Of a stretch of 41,524 nt of DNA, positions 7,062 to 16,026 are shown piece by piece. This stretch comes from an uncultured Odoribacter sp. (lineage in GTDB: Bacteria > Bacteroidota > Bacteroidia > Bacteroidales > Marinifilaceae). A model generated the notes under the pieces. It saw only the letters and a list, made by a program, of their open reading frames with translations, searched no databases and was not told the DNA's origin. How positions within the stretch are numbered: position 1 is the first letter of the stretch; each line of letters starts with the position of its first letter. Location of the stretch: positions 1 to 41,524 of the forward strand of contig UQTM01000024.1 of assembly GCA_900544025.1 (NCBI GenBank), in the 5' to 3' direction. The position numbers and the translations under genes were made by a program.

Positions 7062-8552
7062 TTAATCGATATATCCCGGTCGGGAGCGATTGATCCTTTT
7101 ACGTTGATTTCTTCGGTAATTGATACCTGCCGCAATCAGAATAATCAGTATCGGCAGGAAGAAGTTGATATATTTCAACGATTCTTTGGTGTATTCATCG
7201 AGAGGCTTGATCGCTGCAAAAGTGGTGAACTTGTTTCGCAGTTTTATCAGTCCTGTATTGTCTGCCAGCCATTCTATCGAATTTATGGCAAAGTTAATGT
7301 TGTCGGTGTGGCCTGCCCGTATCGTCTCGTCGGTGATGAATTCGGCATTTGCGATCGTGACGATAGCGCTGTGGTTGTCATCGTTAGTCAATAAAGCCGC
7401 TACCGTGTTGTGAGGCCGCTGAAAGTCACTCCGCTTCCATTGCTTTTGCAGGTTAAACGAGATAGGGGCCTGCTGTAAACCGGAGGCAGAGGATGATTTG
7501 GCCAAAGAGGTGTATATATACGGGCTTTTGGTCTTGACTTGTTCTATACTGCTTACATAGGGCAATAGCATGGAGTTTAAGCCTAACGTGATAATATGGT
7601 TACTGAAATTGGTGATAATAGGCAGGTAGGGAAAACTTACCGTGCTCGGCCAGTTAAACATTCCGTATTGTTGATAGAATGTGATTGTGCCGCAGTTGTT
7701 ATCTACGACAAAATCGTATTTCACTTTTAGTCCCTTATCCTCCAGCATATTTTCCAGGCCTGTGCGGTTGATAAAACCGTTATAGCTGTTTACCTGTCCT
7801 ACGGCATGATGCAGCGCTATAAATAACCGGCCTCCCTGGTTGAGGTATTCGGTGAGGCGTTCGATTTCCAAAGGGGTAAAGTAATCTTTCGCCCCGATAA
7901 TACAAATCACATTGTATTTATTTGGAGGAATATCGTTCGCTAAGTCCACTACACTAATTTCCGTGAGATGCGACAGTTCGCTTATGAGTTGTTGCATACG
8001 GGTGAGAGGTACTTCGTCATGTCCGCTGAGGAAACCGATGTGCGGTTTTCGCGGATGGGTGGCTTGTTTTAAAAGGCGCGTGATCTCGTATTCGAGCGGA
8101 GTGGTATAAGTGATCAGAGGCAATACGGCCTGCGTATCTCCGATCTTGAAAACGGCTCCTATGAATATTTTTTGGATTTTGTCGAAGTCCTCTTTGCGAA
8201 ATTCTTTAAATATAGGTTGCATCCCTGCTTCGGTTGCTTTAAAGCTTTTTTCGCTGGTGTTCGGATAAATGGTATTGATTGTAAAGCTAACGTTGCTCAA
8301 TGATTTGTATTCTTTGAGCAGGGCAAGAAATTCTTTTGCCAGTTTAGACATATCCTGAGGAAGATCTTCCGTTACATAAAAATCGACCACGACTGGCAGT
8401 TTATTGTTTTTTACGATGTTTTTACTCACTTGGCTAAGGGAATAACGTTTGTTTGCCGTGAAGTCCCAACGAATAAAAACAAAGTATGAAACAATGTTCA
8501 ACAGGAGCACTGCGAGTAATATGTATATCGTATGTTTTACCGTTTGTTTCAT
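7062..8552 (-). CDS. gldG: GldG-like ABC transporter auxiliary protein
   Basis: 496 residues. One N-terminal membrane segment (residues ~7-29, IYILLAVLLLNIVSYFVFI), a long extracytoplasmic region with the ABC-auxiliary signature (FTANKRYSLSQVSKNIV, then DFYVTEDLP), and a C-terminal membrane helix (NFFLPILIILIAAGI) ending in a basic tail. This is the architecture of GldG. In gliding Flavobacteria, GldA, GldF and GldG form an ABC transporter needed for motility; orthologues are also present in non-gliding Bacteroidales, where the cargo is unknown. It follows the permease gene after 47 bases and ends the gldA-F-G order. Confidence 0.87.
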   Translation of the reverse strand: MKQTVKHTIYILLAVLLLNIVSYFVFIRWDFTANKRYSLSQVSKNIVKNNKLPVVVDFYVTEDLPQDMSKLAKEFLALLKEYKSLSNVSFTINTIYPNTSEKSFKATEAGMQPIFKEFRKEDFDKIQKIFIGAVFKIGDTQAVLPLITYTTPLEYEITRLLKQATHPRKPHIGFLSGHDEVPLTRMQQLISELSHLTEISVVDLANDIPPNKYNVICIIGAKDYFTPLEIERLTEYLNQGGRLFIALHHAVGQVNSYNGFINRTGLENMLEDKGLKVKYDFVVDNNCGTITFYQQYGMFNWPSTVSFPYLPIITNFSNHIITLGLNSMLLPYVSSIEQVKTKSPYIYTSLAKSSSASGLQQAPISFNLQKQWKRSDFQRPHNTVAALLTNDDNHSAIVTIANAEFITDETIRAGHTDNINFAINSIEWLADNTGLIKLRNKFTTFAAIKPLDEYTKESLKYINFFLPILIILIAAGINYRRNQRKRINRSRPGYID

Positions 8553-8599
8553 TCTTTAATAAAAAGATAGTTAGCCAATCGCCTCTATATAATCCTGTC

Positions 8600-9322
8600 T
8601 TAAAATCTGCTTTTGCATATAAAATACTTGGATGATGCCAAAAATATCGTGACTACCGATGAAAAGTAGATGATATCTCTGGTGTCGAGTATTCCTCTGG
8701 ATATGGAGTCAAAATGCTCTTCCATGGATAGGTACGAGAATAGTTCGGCCATAAATCCTGTTCCGATCTGGTTGGCAAGCATGCCGAAAAACACCTGGAA
8801 GCATAATCCTATTCCTAAACTGAGGAAAAAGGCCGTGACAGGAGTCCGGCAAAGCGCAGAAGAGAATATTCCTATGCTTACGTAGCAAGCCGCCATTTCG
8901 ATAAGCCCGATATAACCGAGGATTGCCGCTCCGTGATCTATATTTCCTAAAGTGGCAATCGTAATATAGTAGGGAATGGTCAGCACCAGGGCAATAACCG
9001 TAATGATCAGATTTGAAAAGAATTTTTCACAAATCAGTTCCCAGGTTTTGATCGGTTTGGTGAGCAGTAACTCGATTGTACCGCTTTTTTTCTCGTCGGC
9101 AATGGTTTTCATTGTCAGGGCAGGAATCAGGATAAACTGAGTCCAGTTGATGATGACAAAAAACGGCATCAGACTTGCCTGTCCCAGATAAAAGATGTTA
9201 TTGCTGGATAACCAGGTCTGAAAACCACAAATACAGAAGAAGAGAATATACCCGATGTATATACTCCATGAACTGAAGTGGTTTCGTAATTCTTTTTCAA
9301 CAAGTATTCTTACGGTGCCCAT
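8600..9322 (-). CDS. gldF: GldF-like ABC transporter permease
   Basis: 240 residues with about six hydrophobic helices (for example SIYIGYILFFCICGF, IITVIALVLTIPYYITIA, GYIGLIEMAACYVSIGIFSSAL, FFLSLGIGLCFQVFFGML). The motif TMKTIADEKKSGTIELLLTK is typical of ABC-2 permeases of the gliding/copper type. The frame stays open upstream to 9400, which would overlap the ATPase gene by more than 70 bases; the ATG at 9322, six bases after the gldA stop and opening with TVRILVEKELRNHF as in relatives, is chosen. It partners with the ATPase encoded just upstream. Confidence 0.87.
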   Translation of the reverse strand: MGTVRILVEKELRNHFSSWSIYIGYILFFCICGFQTWLSSNNIFYLGQASLMPFFVIINWTQFILIPALTMKTIADEKKSGTIELLLTKPIKTWELICEKFFSNLIITVIALVLTIPYYITIATLGNIDHGAAILGYIGLIEMAACYVSIGIFSSALCRTPVTAFFLSLGIGLCFQVFFGMLANQIGTGFMAELFSYLSMEEHFDSISRGILDTRDIIYFSSVVTIFLASSKYFICKSRF

Positions 9323-9327
9323 GTACT

Positions 9328-10251
9328 TTAATTTTGCGTTACTTGCCGGAAAATATCCTCTAATCGTGTTTCTATCGGTATCAGTTCTTTGATGTACCAA
9401 TTATTCTGTTGGCATAAGTTGAAGAGGTGTAGTTCGATTTCGCTGTTTGGCTGGTATTGAATTTCGAAATATTGGTCTTCTGTTATTTCAATTTGCAGAA
9501 TGTTGGGTAACAATGATAACCGGCTTTGAATGTCGAACGTTGTGCCTCCTGCTATTTTTATTTTCAGGGATTTATCGGAATTCGGTTTCTTCCGGAGTTC
9601 CGCAGTCGTCCCGTTGGCAACTATTTTACCTTTGTTTATGATGAGTACGCGATCGCAGGTTGCTTCTATTTCCGCCAAAATATGCGAACTCATGATCACG
9701 GTTTTCTCTTGCCCGATGTTCTTTATCATTTCCCGGATCTCTATGATCTGGTTGGGATCGAGTCCGGTGGTGGGCTCGTCTAAAATCAGCACTTCCGGAT
9801 CGTGTATCAGGGCTTGTGCCAGCCCCACTCTTTGACGGTACCCCTTGGACAGTTCCCGGATATCTTTGTGTTTTTCGTTTTCCAGTCCGCACATGCGCAG
9901 CATGTCCATTACCCGGGGAATTATTTTATAGCGTGGAATATTGTGTATCCGGGCGATGAAAATTAAGAAATCGATAACGTTCATTTCTTCATACAGCGGG
10001 TTGTGCTCCGGCAGATAGCCTATGATTTCCTTAATTTTCCGGGAATTTTTGTGGATGGAGTATTTCCCGATGTTGATATTTCCATAGTCCGGAAATAAAA
10101 AACAGGACATAATTTTGAGCGTAGTTGTCTTGCCTGCTCCGTTAGGCCCGAGAAATCCCAGTATCTCTCCTTTTTTCACATTGAAAGATACTGAATCAAT
10201 CGCCTTCTGCGGTCCGAAAGATTTAGTCAAGTTTTCGACAACAACATCCAT
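9328..10251 (-). CDS. gldA: GldA-like ABC transporter ATP-binding protein
   Basis: Nucleotide-binding subunit, 307 residues. Walker A GPNGAGKTT (35-43), signature LSKGYRQRVGLAQ (from 134), Walker B VLILDEPT (154-161), and H-loop histidine H190 in MSSHIL. The last ~100 residues form the extra C-terminal domain common in ABC-2 exporters. It is the first gene of the gldA-F-G unit; its own promoter is likely the -7 box at 10273-10280. Without other motility genes in the window, gliding cannot be inferred. Confidence 0.88.
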   Translation of the reverse strand: MDVVVENLTKSFGPQKAIDSVSFNVKKGEILGFLGPNGAGKTTTLKIMSCFLFPDYGNINIGKYSIHKNSRKIKEIIGYLPEHNPLYEEMNVIDFLIFIARIHNIPRYKIIPRVMDMLRMCGLENEKHKDIRELSKGYRQRVGLAQALIHDPEVLILDEPTTGLDPNQIIEIREMIKNIGQEKTVIMSSHILAEIEATCDRVLIINKGKIVANGTTAELRKKPNSDKSLKIKIAGGTTFDIQSRLSLLPNILQIEITEDQYFEIQYQPNSEIELHLFNLCQQNNWYIKELIPIETRLEDIFRQVTQN

Positions 10252-10272
10252 ATAGCTGTATTTAGATAATTA

Positions 10273-10280
10273 CAAATATA
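10273..10280 (-). promoter_or_regulatory. -7 box ahead of gldA
   Basis: TATATTTG on the minus strand matches TAnnTTTG perfectly, giving a leader of about 15 bases. A -33 TTTG is not evident at normal spacing. Confidence 0.5.
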
Positions 10281-10363
10281 ATCACGAAGACCTGTTTCTG
10301 CTCTGCTTTAACAATCTTTAACCGGAGGAATTAAGGTAGAATAAGTGTCATTAGAAAATAATT

Positions 10364-10404
10364 ACAACGGTTATGGTAATTTTAGTAATTATCATAACCG
10401 TTGT
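10364..10404 (-). terminator. 12-bp inverted repeat between lacI-type gene and gldA
   Basis: ACAACGGTTATG (10364-10375) pairs with CATAACCGTTGT (10393-10404) around 17 bases that can pair partly themselves (GTAATT/AATTAT). It lies 26 bases past the stop of the regulator gene and is probably its terminator, although the following sequence (AATTATTTTC) is a weak U run. An operator role is possible and noted among the findings. Confidence 0.55.
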
Positions 10405-10429
10405 ATTTTATGTTTTCAGGAAGGCGAGT

Positions 10430-11464
10430 TTAGCCGTTCAGGAAAGAACGGTCGGAAGACTCACGCACGATCAATTCGCAGTTGATTACTTCTTCCCGGA
10501 TTTGTGCATGCTTGTTGTCGAGGATTTGTTCAAAGAGCAGTTCGGCCACCGTTTCCCCGATTTTTTCCGGGAATTGGTTGATGGTACTGACAGAAGGCGA
10601 CATATACCGGGAGCGTTTACTGTTTGAAAATCCGAATACCGCTATATCCTGAGGAATCTTCAAGCCTTTACTTTTAATGGCCTCGATGGCTCCGATCGCC
10701 ATGTCGTCGTTGATGCCGAAAATTGCATCCGGGATACTTTTCAGGCTTAGTAAACGCTGAGTAGCCTCTTTAGCTGCTTTTACGGAAAAATCTTCACAGC
10801 GAACGATGTAGTCGGTGTTGATTTCCAGTTTATTCAGCGTCATTGCTTTCAGATAGCCTTTCATGCGGTTCTTTCCGATCGAAAGTTGTTCCGGACCTGT
10901 CAGCAGGGCGATTTTTTTAGCTCCGCCGTGAATCAGGTGCTGTACGATTTTAAAAGCCGCGTCTGCGTCGTCTGCAACGACTTTCGATACATCCAGTTCT
11001 TTGGTTGTCCGGTCGAAAAGTACGAGAGGGATATCCATTTCCTGAATTTGTTTAATGTGTTCGTAGGAAGTGGTTGCTTTGGAGATCGAAAGAATGATCC
11101 CGTCGCAACGGTTTGCCAGGAATACACTGATATTTTTCTTTTCTTTTTCAAAGCTTTCATTGGAAGAGCTGACTAATACATTGTAGCCGTATTTGTCGGC
11201 GACTTCTTCTATTTTTTTCACAACCGTGGCAAAGAAAGTATTAACGATCTGGGGAACGACGACGCCGATCGTGTTACTTTTATGTGTTTTAAGGGCTACT
11301 GCAATCGGATTGGGTTTGTAGCCCAATTCTTTGGCCAGGTTTTGTACTGTTTTCCGGGTTTGCTGACTGATCTCCGGGTTGTCTTTGAGTGCTCTTGACA
11401 CTGTTGAAACAGAGATATTTAATTTTTCAGCGAGGTCTTTGATCGTAATGGCTTTCTGTGTCAT
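10430..11464 (-). CDS. LacI-family transcriptional regulator
   Basis: 344 residues. N-terminal helix-turn-helix TIKDLAEKLNISVSTVSRAL (residues 7-26) with the hinge region KELGYKPNPIAVALKTHKSN, followed by a periplasmic-binding-protein-like effector domain (TIGVVVPQIVNTFFATVV, CDGIILSISK, DIPLVLFDRT, PDAIFGINDDMAIGAIEAIK, IAVFGFSNS). This is the standard LacI/GalR layout with a sugar-like ligand expected. No sugar-use genes lie nearby, so the ligand and targets are unknown. Its start is only four bases after the stop of the 7TM-HD gene, so the two are almost certainly co-transcribed. Confidence 0.93.
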   Translation of the reverse strand: MTQKAITIKDLAEKLNISVSTVSRALKDNPEISQQTRKTVQNLAKELGYKPNPIAVALKTHKSNTIGVVVPQIVNTFFATVVKKIEEVADKYGYNVLVSSSNESFEKEKKNISVFLANRCDGIILSISKATTSYEHIKQIQEMDIPLVLFDRTTKELDVSKVVADDADAAFKIVQHLIHGGAKKIALLTGPEQLSIGKNRMKGYLKAMTLNKLEINTDYIVRCEDFSVKAAKEATQRLLSLKSIPDAIFGINDDMAIGAIEAIKSKGLKIPQDIAVFGFSNSKRSRYMSPSVSTINQFPEKIGETVAELLFEQILDNKHAQIREEVINCELIVRESSDRSFLNG

Positions 11465-11468
11465 ATCT

Positions 11469-13541
11469 CTAAGGTTTAGTTGTGGTTTCTTCTTGTTTAT
11501 TAAGTTTTGGATAGGCTATCCGGGAATGATATATTGTGGTCAGCATATCGATGAAAACTCTTTTCACGATACCGATGTCTTTGAACGTGATGTCCGAGTT
11601 CAGATAGCGTCCATCCTGTAATTGGCCGTCGATAATATCGTTGACCAGTTTTGTGATATTTTCTTCATCTTTTACGGCGAGCGTCCGGGATACGGCTTCG
11701 ACCGCGTCGGCCATCATCACTACCGTGCATTCTTTACTGACCGGGTCGGGACCGCTGTAAGTGAACAGCGCTTCGTTAATCTCTTTATCCGGATATTTGT
11801 TTTTGAACGAATTATAAAAATATTTCACTTTGCTTCTTCCGTGATGGGTACGGATAAAGTTGATGATGGCTTCCGGCAGGTTGTATTTTTTTGCCAGTTC
11901 AACACCTTTGGTTACATGGTTGATGATGTGCTGGGCACTTACATCAAATTCACATTGATCGTGGGGATTGATTCCTCCCGATTGATTTTCTATAAAATAG
12001 ATCGGATCGTAGGTTTTACCGATGTCGTGGTATAAAGCCCCCGTCCGGGTTAGTAAAGGATTTCCGCCGATGCGGTATATCGCTTCTTCGGCCAGGTTGG
12101 CCACCATAAGCGAATGCTGGAAAGTGCCCGGCGCTTTTTTCGTCAGTGTTCGTAACACAGGGTGATTCGGATTGGATAATTCCATTAAAGTAATTTCCGA
12201 TGTATAGCCGAACAATCTCTCAAAGATGTAGATCACCGGATAGGTGAGGGTAAGTAAGAGGCAGTTTACAAATAGCCAAAAGAATGTGAATAGGTGGGTT
12301 AGACCTATCGCCCCTTCCTGGGTGAGAATAAAAGCCGAGTAAATCAGAGCATAGGTGATAAAGATCAGGCCGATCGACAGAATGAGCTGTCCGCGCCGTT
12401 GCAATTGTGACAAGCTGAAGATGGCAACGATCCCCGCAGCAATCTGCATGAAAGCATAAACGTAGCTGTTCGGTGCGAAATAAGAGATCAGCAGGGAACT
12501 GCTCAATAGCAGATAAAGGGCGGAACGGCTACCGATCAGTATGTTCATGATGATGGTAAAAAATAATACCGGAACAGCATACATATTGAGGTTTTGATGA
12601 TAGCCGAGGCTTCCCAGAACGACAGTAGCCAGGAAGAGCCCGTATATAAAGATAAATTCTTTATTGTTGTAAAATATCCTTTTTTTAGAATAGTAAAAGA
12701 ATACTGAAAAAATGACTAACGATGCCAGGGTCAGGATGATCTGTCCCCCGATAATTCGTATTTGCGCCTCGCTCGATCCCAGATTATGCTGGTATTCTAA
12801 TCGCAGGGAGTTGAGAATCTTCACTTTTTCAGGAGTGACCAGTTCGCGTTTGGCAATGATTACGTCGCCTTTTTGCACCATGCCCTGCGTCAGGCTGATG
12901 TTTTTCAGATGTTCTAATTGTTCCAGCCCGGTTTTCGATTCGTCGAATTCCAGATTCGGCTGAAGATAGTTGTTCAGGTTAAGACTTAATATGTTTTCTT
13001 TAACCGTATTGGGCAAAGACGAGTTGTTGATGGTTTCGCTAAGGGTCGTATATGCTTTTTTTAAGGTATATACTTTATCCAGATCGACTTTTTTGCCGAT
13101 GTTGTTTTCTATGATTTTTACACTTTGTATATCGTCGGGATTCATTCTTTCCGGGATTTGTAAAATCCCTTCGGTGTAGATCGCTTTGAGTTTATTGACG
13201 ATATTATTCAATGCGGTTTCGTTGCCCGGGTTACGGAAGCGGTTGAGTGCCGTATTGAATTTATTGATTTGGTAGGTACTGGTATTGGGGTTGAGATTAT
13301 AAATCGGGCTTTGCTCCCTGGTTGCTTTTTCCCGGTCTTCTTTCAATTCTGCTTCCGTTTTATGGATAGGAAAATCGAAGGGAGCGTTCAGGGTTTCGTA
13401 TCTCCAGGGCATGCCTTTTTGGAATTCGTACTGGAAACTGCCGACTTTGGGAAACAGATAGACAATAATAGCACACATGAATAGTATTACTACTATTCTG
13501 AATAAAGTGTTTAGCCGGCGTTTTTGTTTTTTGTCAGACAT
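11469..13541 (-). CDS. 7TM-HD (PgpH-like) c-di-AMP phosphodiesterase
   Basis: 690 residues: an N-terminal membrane helix (~14-31), an extracytoplasmic 7TMR-HDED region up to about residue 265, about seven membrane helices (~270-480), then a cytosolic HD domain. The HD motif YHDIGK has H505 and D506, with LVANLAEEAIYRIGG before it, NHVTKGVELAKKY and RTHHGRSKVKYFY after it; these are the metal-binding parts of the PgpH family, which hydrolyses cyclic di-AMP. Full length, no lesion seen. c-di-AMP hydrolysis is inferred from the family. It heads a two-gene unit with the LacI-type regulator. Confidence 0.88.
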   Translation of the reverse strand: MSDKKQKRRLNTLFRIVVILFMCAIIVYLFPKVGSFQYEFQKGMPWRYETLNAPFDFPIHKTEAELKEDREKATREQSPIYNLNPNTSTYQINKFNTALNRFRNPGNETALNNIVNKLKAIYTEGILQIPERMNPDDIQSVKIIENNIGKKVDLDKVYTLKKAYTTLSETINNSSLPNTVKENILSLNLNNYLQPNLEFDESKTGLEQLEHLKNISLTQGMVQKGDVIIAKRELVTPEKVKILNSLRLEYQHNLGSSEAQIRIIGGQIILTLASLVIFSVFFYYSKKRIFYNNKEFIFIYGLFLATVVLGSLGYHQNLNMYAVPVLFFTIIMNILIGSRSALYLLLSSSLLISYFAPNSYVYAFMQIAAGIVAIFSLSQLQRRGQLILSIGLIFITYALIYSAFILTQEGAIGLTHLFTFFWLFVNCLLLTLTYPVIYIFERLFGYTSEITLMELSNPNHPVLRTLTKKAPGTFQHSLMVANLAEEAIYRIGGNPLLTRTGALYHDIGKTYDPIYFIENQSGGINPHDQCEFDVSAQHIINHVTKGVELAKKYNLPEAIINFIRTHHGRSKVKYFYNSFKNKYPDKEINEALFTYSGPDPVSKECTVVMMADAVEAVSRTLAVKDEENITKLVNDIIDGQLQDGRYLNSDITFKDIGIVKRVFIDMLTTIYHSRIAYPKLNKQEETTTKP

Positions 13542-13684
13542 ATTTCCACTATCCTTCTTATTGGAATTAAAGTATTGTTTTGTAGTTTCTTATACAATCG
13601 GACACAACTTTGCAAAGTGATCTTTAAGCCTCTAAAGGTATAAAATAATCGCTATATTTCCGCAAATTAAGCAAACATTTGCGT

Positions 13685-13717
13685 TAAAAAAAAAGTTCCC
13701 GTTTTCAGGGAACTTTT
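13685..13717 (-). terminator. Terminator of the folE-fabD operon
   Basis: On the minus strand AAAAGTTCCC is paired with GGGAACTTTT around a seven-base loop, followed by further Ts, starting five bases after the fabD stop. Confidence 0.88.
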
Positions 13718-13721
13718 AAAG

Positions 13722-14597
13722 TTATTGAATACCGTTTGTTTCGATATCTGCGCTAACCTTTTTCAATAGCCCCTGCAACACTTTGCCCGGCCCGATTTCA
13801 AGGAAGGAAGTGGCTCCGTCGGCGATCATGTTTTTCATGATCTGTGTCCATCGAACGGATGAGGTAAGCTGTGCGATCAGGTTTTCCTGTATTTGAACCG
13901 GATCGGTATAAGGTTTTGCGTCCACATTTTGGTAAATGGGGCAGATCGGAGTAGAGAATTGGGTGCTTTTGATTGCTGCTTCCAGTTCTTTGCGTGCCGG
14001 TTCCATCAGCGGAGAATGGAAAGCTCCTCCTACTTTCAGGGGAAGTACCCGTTTAGCTCCTGCTTCCGTCAGTTTCTGGCAGGCGATTTCGATTCCCTTG
14101 TTGCTGCCTGAAATTACAATTTGCCCCGGACAGTTGTAGTTTGCCGGAACAACGACTTCGTCTATAGATTCGCAAATGCTTGTAACGTCTTCATCCGCCA
14201 TGCCGATTGCGGCTGCCATAGTCGATGGGTTGGCTTCACAGGCTTTTTGCATCGCCAAAGCTCTGGCATGCACTAAGCGTAGGCCGTCTTCAAAAGAAAG
14301 GGCTTTCGCTGCGACTAAGGCAGAAAATTCTCCCAATGAATGACCTGCTACCATATCGGGTTTTTCTGTAAGGCTATCGGCAAGGATGACCGAGTGCAGA
14401 AAAATAGCAGGCTGTGTTACCTTGGTTTGTTTCAGGTCTTCGTCTGTTCCTGCAAACATCATATCCGTAATACGAAATCCTAAAATATCATTTGCTTTTT
14501 CAAATAATTCTTTAGCCTTGGGAGAGGTTTCATAAAGTTCTTTACCCATGCCTACAAATTGTGCCCCCTGTCCGGGAAATACAAATGCTTTTTTCAT
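13722..14597 (-). CDS. fabD: Malonyl-CoA:ACP transacylase
   Basis: Moves the malonyl group from CoA to acyl carrier protein, supplying fatty acid synthesis in the cytoplasm. 291 residues with PGQGAQ at the N-terminus, the nucleophile S87 in GHSLGE, R112 in HARALAMQ for the malonyl carboxylate, and catalytic H194 in GGAFHSPLM. The window has no other fab genes; it sits 40 bases downstream of folE on the same strand, an arrangement with no obvious pathway logic. Sequence and length are normal. Confidence 0.96.
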   Translation of the reverse strand: MKKAFVFPGQGAQFVGMGKELYETSPKAKELFEKANDILGFRITDMMFAGTDEDLKQTKVTQPAIFLHSVILADSLTEKPDMVAGHSLGEFSALVAAKALSFEDGLRLVHARALAMQKACEANPSTMAAAIGMADEDVTSICESIDEVVVPANYNCPGQIVISGSNKGIEIACQKLTEAGAKRVLPLKVGGAFHSPLMEPARKELEAAIKSTQFSTPICPIYQNVDAKPYTDPVQIQENLIAQLTSSVRWTQIMKNMIADGATSFLEIGPGKVLQGLLKKVSADIETNGIQ

Positions 14598-14637
14598 AGT
14601 TTTATTGTTTTAATGCAGCAAAAGCCGCGTTATCGTT

Positions 14638-15261
14638 TCAATGTAGTTTGGTACTGATCAGGCGGATAAATTCTTCCCGCGTGGCCAGTTTTTCAAAAGC
14701 ACCGCTAAAGTCGGAAGTGGTGGTGACAGAGTTTTGTTTCTGTACGCCCCGCATCATCATACACATGTGCTGTGCTTCGATCACAACTGCTACACCTAGA
14801 GGATGCAGCGTGTTTTCGATACAATTTTTGATTTGCCGAGTCAGTCGTTCCTGTACCTGTAAGCGGCGGGCGTAAGTATCGACCACTCTGGCGATTTTGC
14901 TTAAGCCGGTAACGTAACCGTTGGGAATGTAGGCCACGTGTGCACGCCCGATAAAAGGTAACAGGTGGTGTTCGCACAAAGAATATATTTCGATGTCTTT
15001 TACGATTACCATTTGCCGGTAGTCTTCCTTGAATAGGGCGGATTTTAATATTTCTTCTGGATTTTGCCGGTAACCTTGCGTCATGTATTGCATCGCTTTG
15101 GCTACCCGTATCGGAGTTTTCAATAATCCTTCCCGTTCCGGATTTTCACCAAGCAGTTTTATAATCTCGTTGTAGTGATAGCTTAGTTTTTCGGTCCGCT
15201 CACAACTAAAATATTCTGCCTTTGGGCGGAATGTTTCCTCGATGTCTTGTTCTGAATCCAT
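14638..15261 (-). CDS. folE: GTP cyclohydrolase I
   Basis: Converts GTP to 7,8-dihydroneopterin triphosphate, the first step to folate (and in many bacteria queuosine). 207 residues. Zinc ligands C96 and H99 in SLCEHHLLPF and C167 in QHMCMMMRG have the same 71-residue spacing as in the E. coli enzyme. The stretch VAYIPNGYVTGLSKIARVVD is the family's strand-helix signature. It is the first gene of a two-gene operon with fabD. Confidence 0.96.
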   Translation of the reverse strand: MDSEQDIEETFRPKAEYFSCERTEKLSYHYNEIIKLLGENPEREGLLKTPIRVAKAMQYMTQGYRQNPEEILKSALFKEDYRQMVIVKDIEIYSLCEHHLLPFIGRAHVAYIPNGYVTGLSKIARVVDTYARRLQVQERLTRQIKNCIENTLHPLGVAVVIEAQHMCMMMRGVQKQNSVTTTSDFSGAFEKLATREEFIRLISTKLH

Positions 15262-15557
15262 TTTTTTCTCTTTTGATCGTCAACTCAAAATAGCTGAAAA
15301 ACCCTGCAAAGTAAATACAAAAAATCCTATATAAAAATACCGGATGCTTTAAAAACTTGAAAACATTGTGTATTAGGTCGTTGTATTTATGTTGTGGAGT
15401 TTATCCGGTGATTTGGCGGAAGGTTTGAATGGAATTATCGAATATTTTTCTGCCGGATGATGGATATTATAAGGAAAAATGTAATTTTAAAGGCAAAAGC
15501 GGGATGTATGGCAGAGGATTGGCTGGAATGTAATTTGCTTGTTAAAATCGGATCGGT

Positions 15558-16025
15558 ATGGAATGGTTATTGGTACTCATGTTAATTTTAATCGGGGCTG
15601 CTTTGGTGTTGATGGAATTTCTGATATTTCCGGGAGTGAATATCGCCGGGGTGTTAGGGTTTATCTGTATTGCCGGAGGTGTTTATTTCGGGTATAGTTA
15701 TTACGGCGCAGTGACCGGACATCTGATCCTTTTGGGGACGGCTTTGTTCGGGGTGGGAGCGACCTGGTATGTTTTGCGTAGCGATACCTGGAAAAAATTA
15801 AGTCTGGAAACGAAGATCGATAGTGTGGTGGAAGGCGTCGATGATTCGATTCGGGCGGGTGACTGTGGAAAGACCGTCGGCCGGCTGGCTCCTATGGGGA
15901 ATGTACAGGTCGGAGAGTGTCTCGTGGAGGCGGAGTCCCTATCGGGGTATATCGATTCCGAGCAGGAAGTAGAAGTGGTTAAAGTGTTGAAAAATAAGAT
16001 TATTGTTAAATTAAAAACAGCTTGA
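15558..16025 (+). CDS. NfeD-family membrane protein (short form)
   Basis: 155 residues: three membrane segments in the first ~75 residues (LLVLMLILIGAALVLMEFL, VNIAGVLGFICIAGGVYF, LILLGTALFGVGATWYVL), then a soluble OB-fold-like part from about 90 (GKTVGRLAPMGNVQVGECLV ending in KNKIIVKLK). This is the short NfeD form without the serine protease domain. NfeD proteins are paired with flotillin/stomatin-like proteins; here floA follows with a single-base gap, so the two are surely one operon and probably one membrane complex. Confidence 0.9.
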   Translation: MEWLLVLMLILIGAALVLMEFLIFPGVNIAGVLGFICIAGGVYFGYSYYGAVTGHLILLGTALFGVGATWYVLRSDTWKKLSLETKIDSVVEGVDDSIRAGDCGKTVGRLAPMGNVQVGECLVEAESLSGYIDSEQEVEVVKVLKNKIIVKLKTA

Positions 16026-16026
16026 T

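Noticed and set aside
9323..9400. Extended start of the gldF-like gene overlapping gldA
   Set aside because: The extension is a shadow of gldA coding sequence; the ATG at 9322 lies neatly after the gldA stop.
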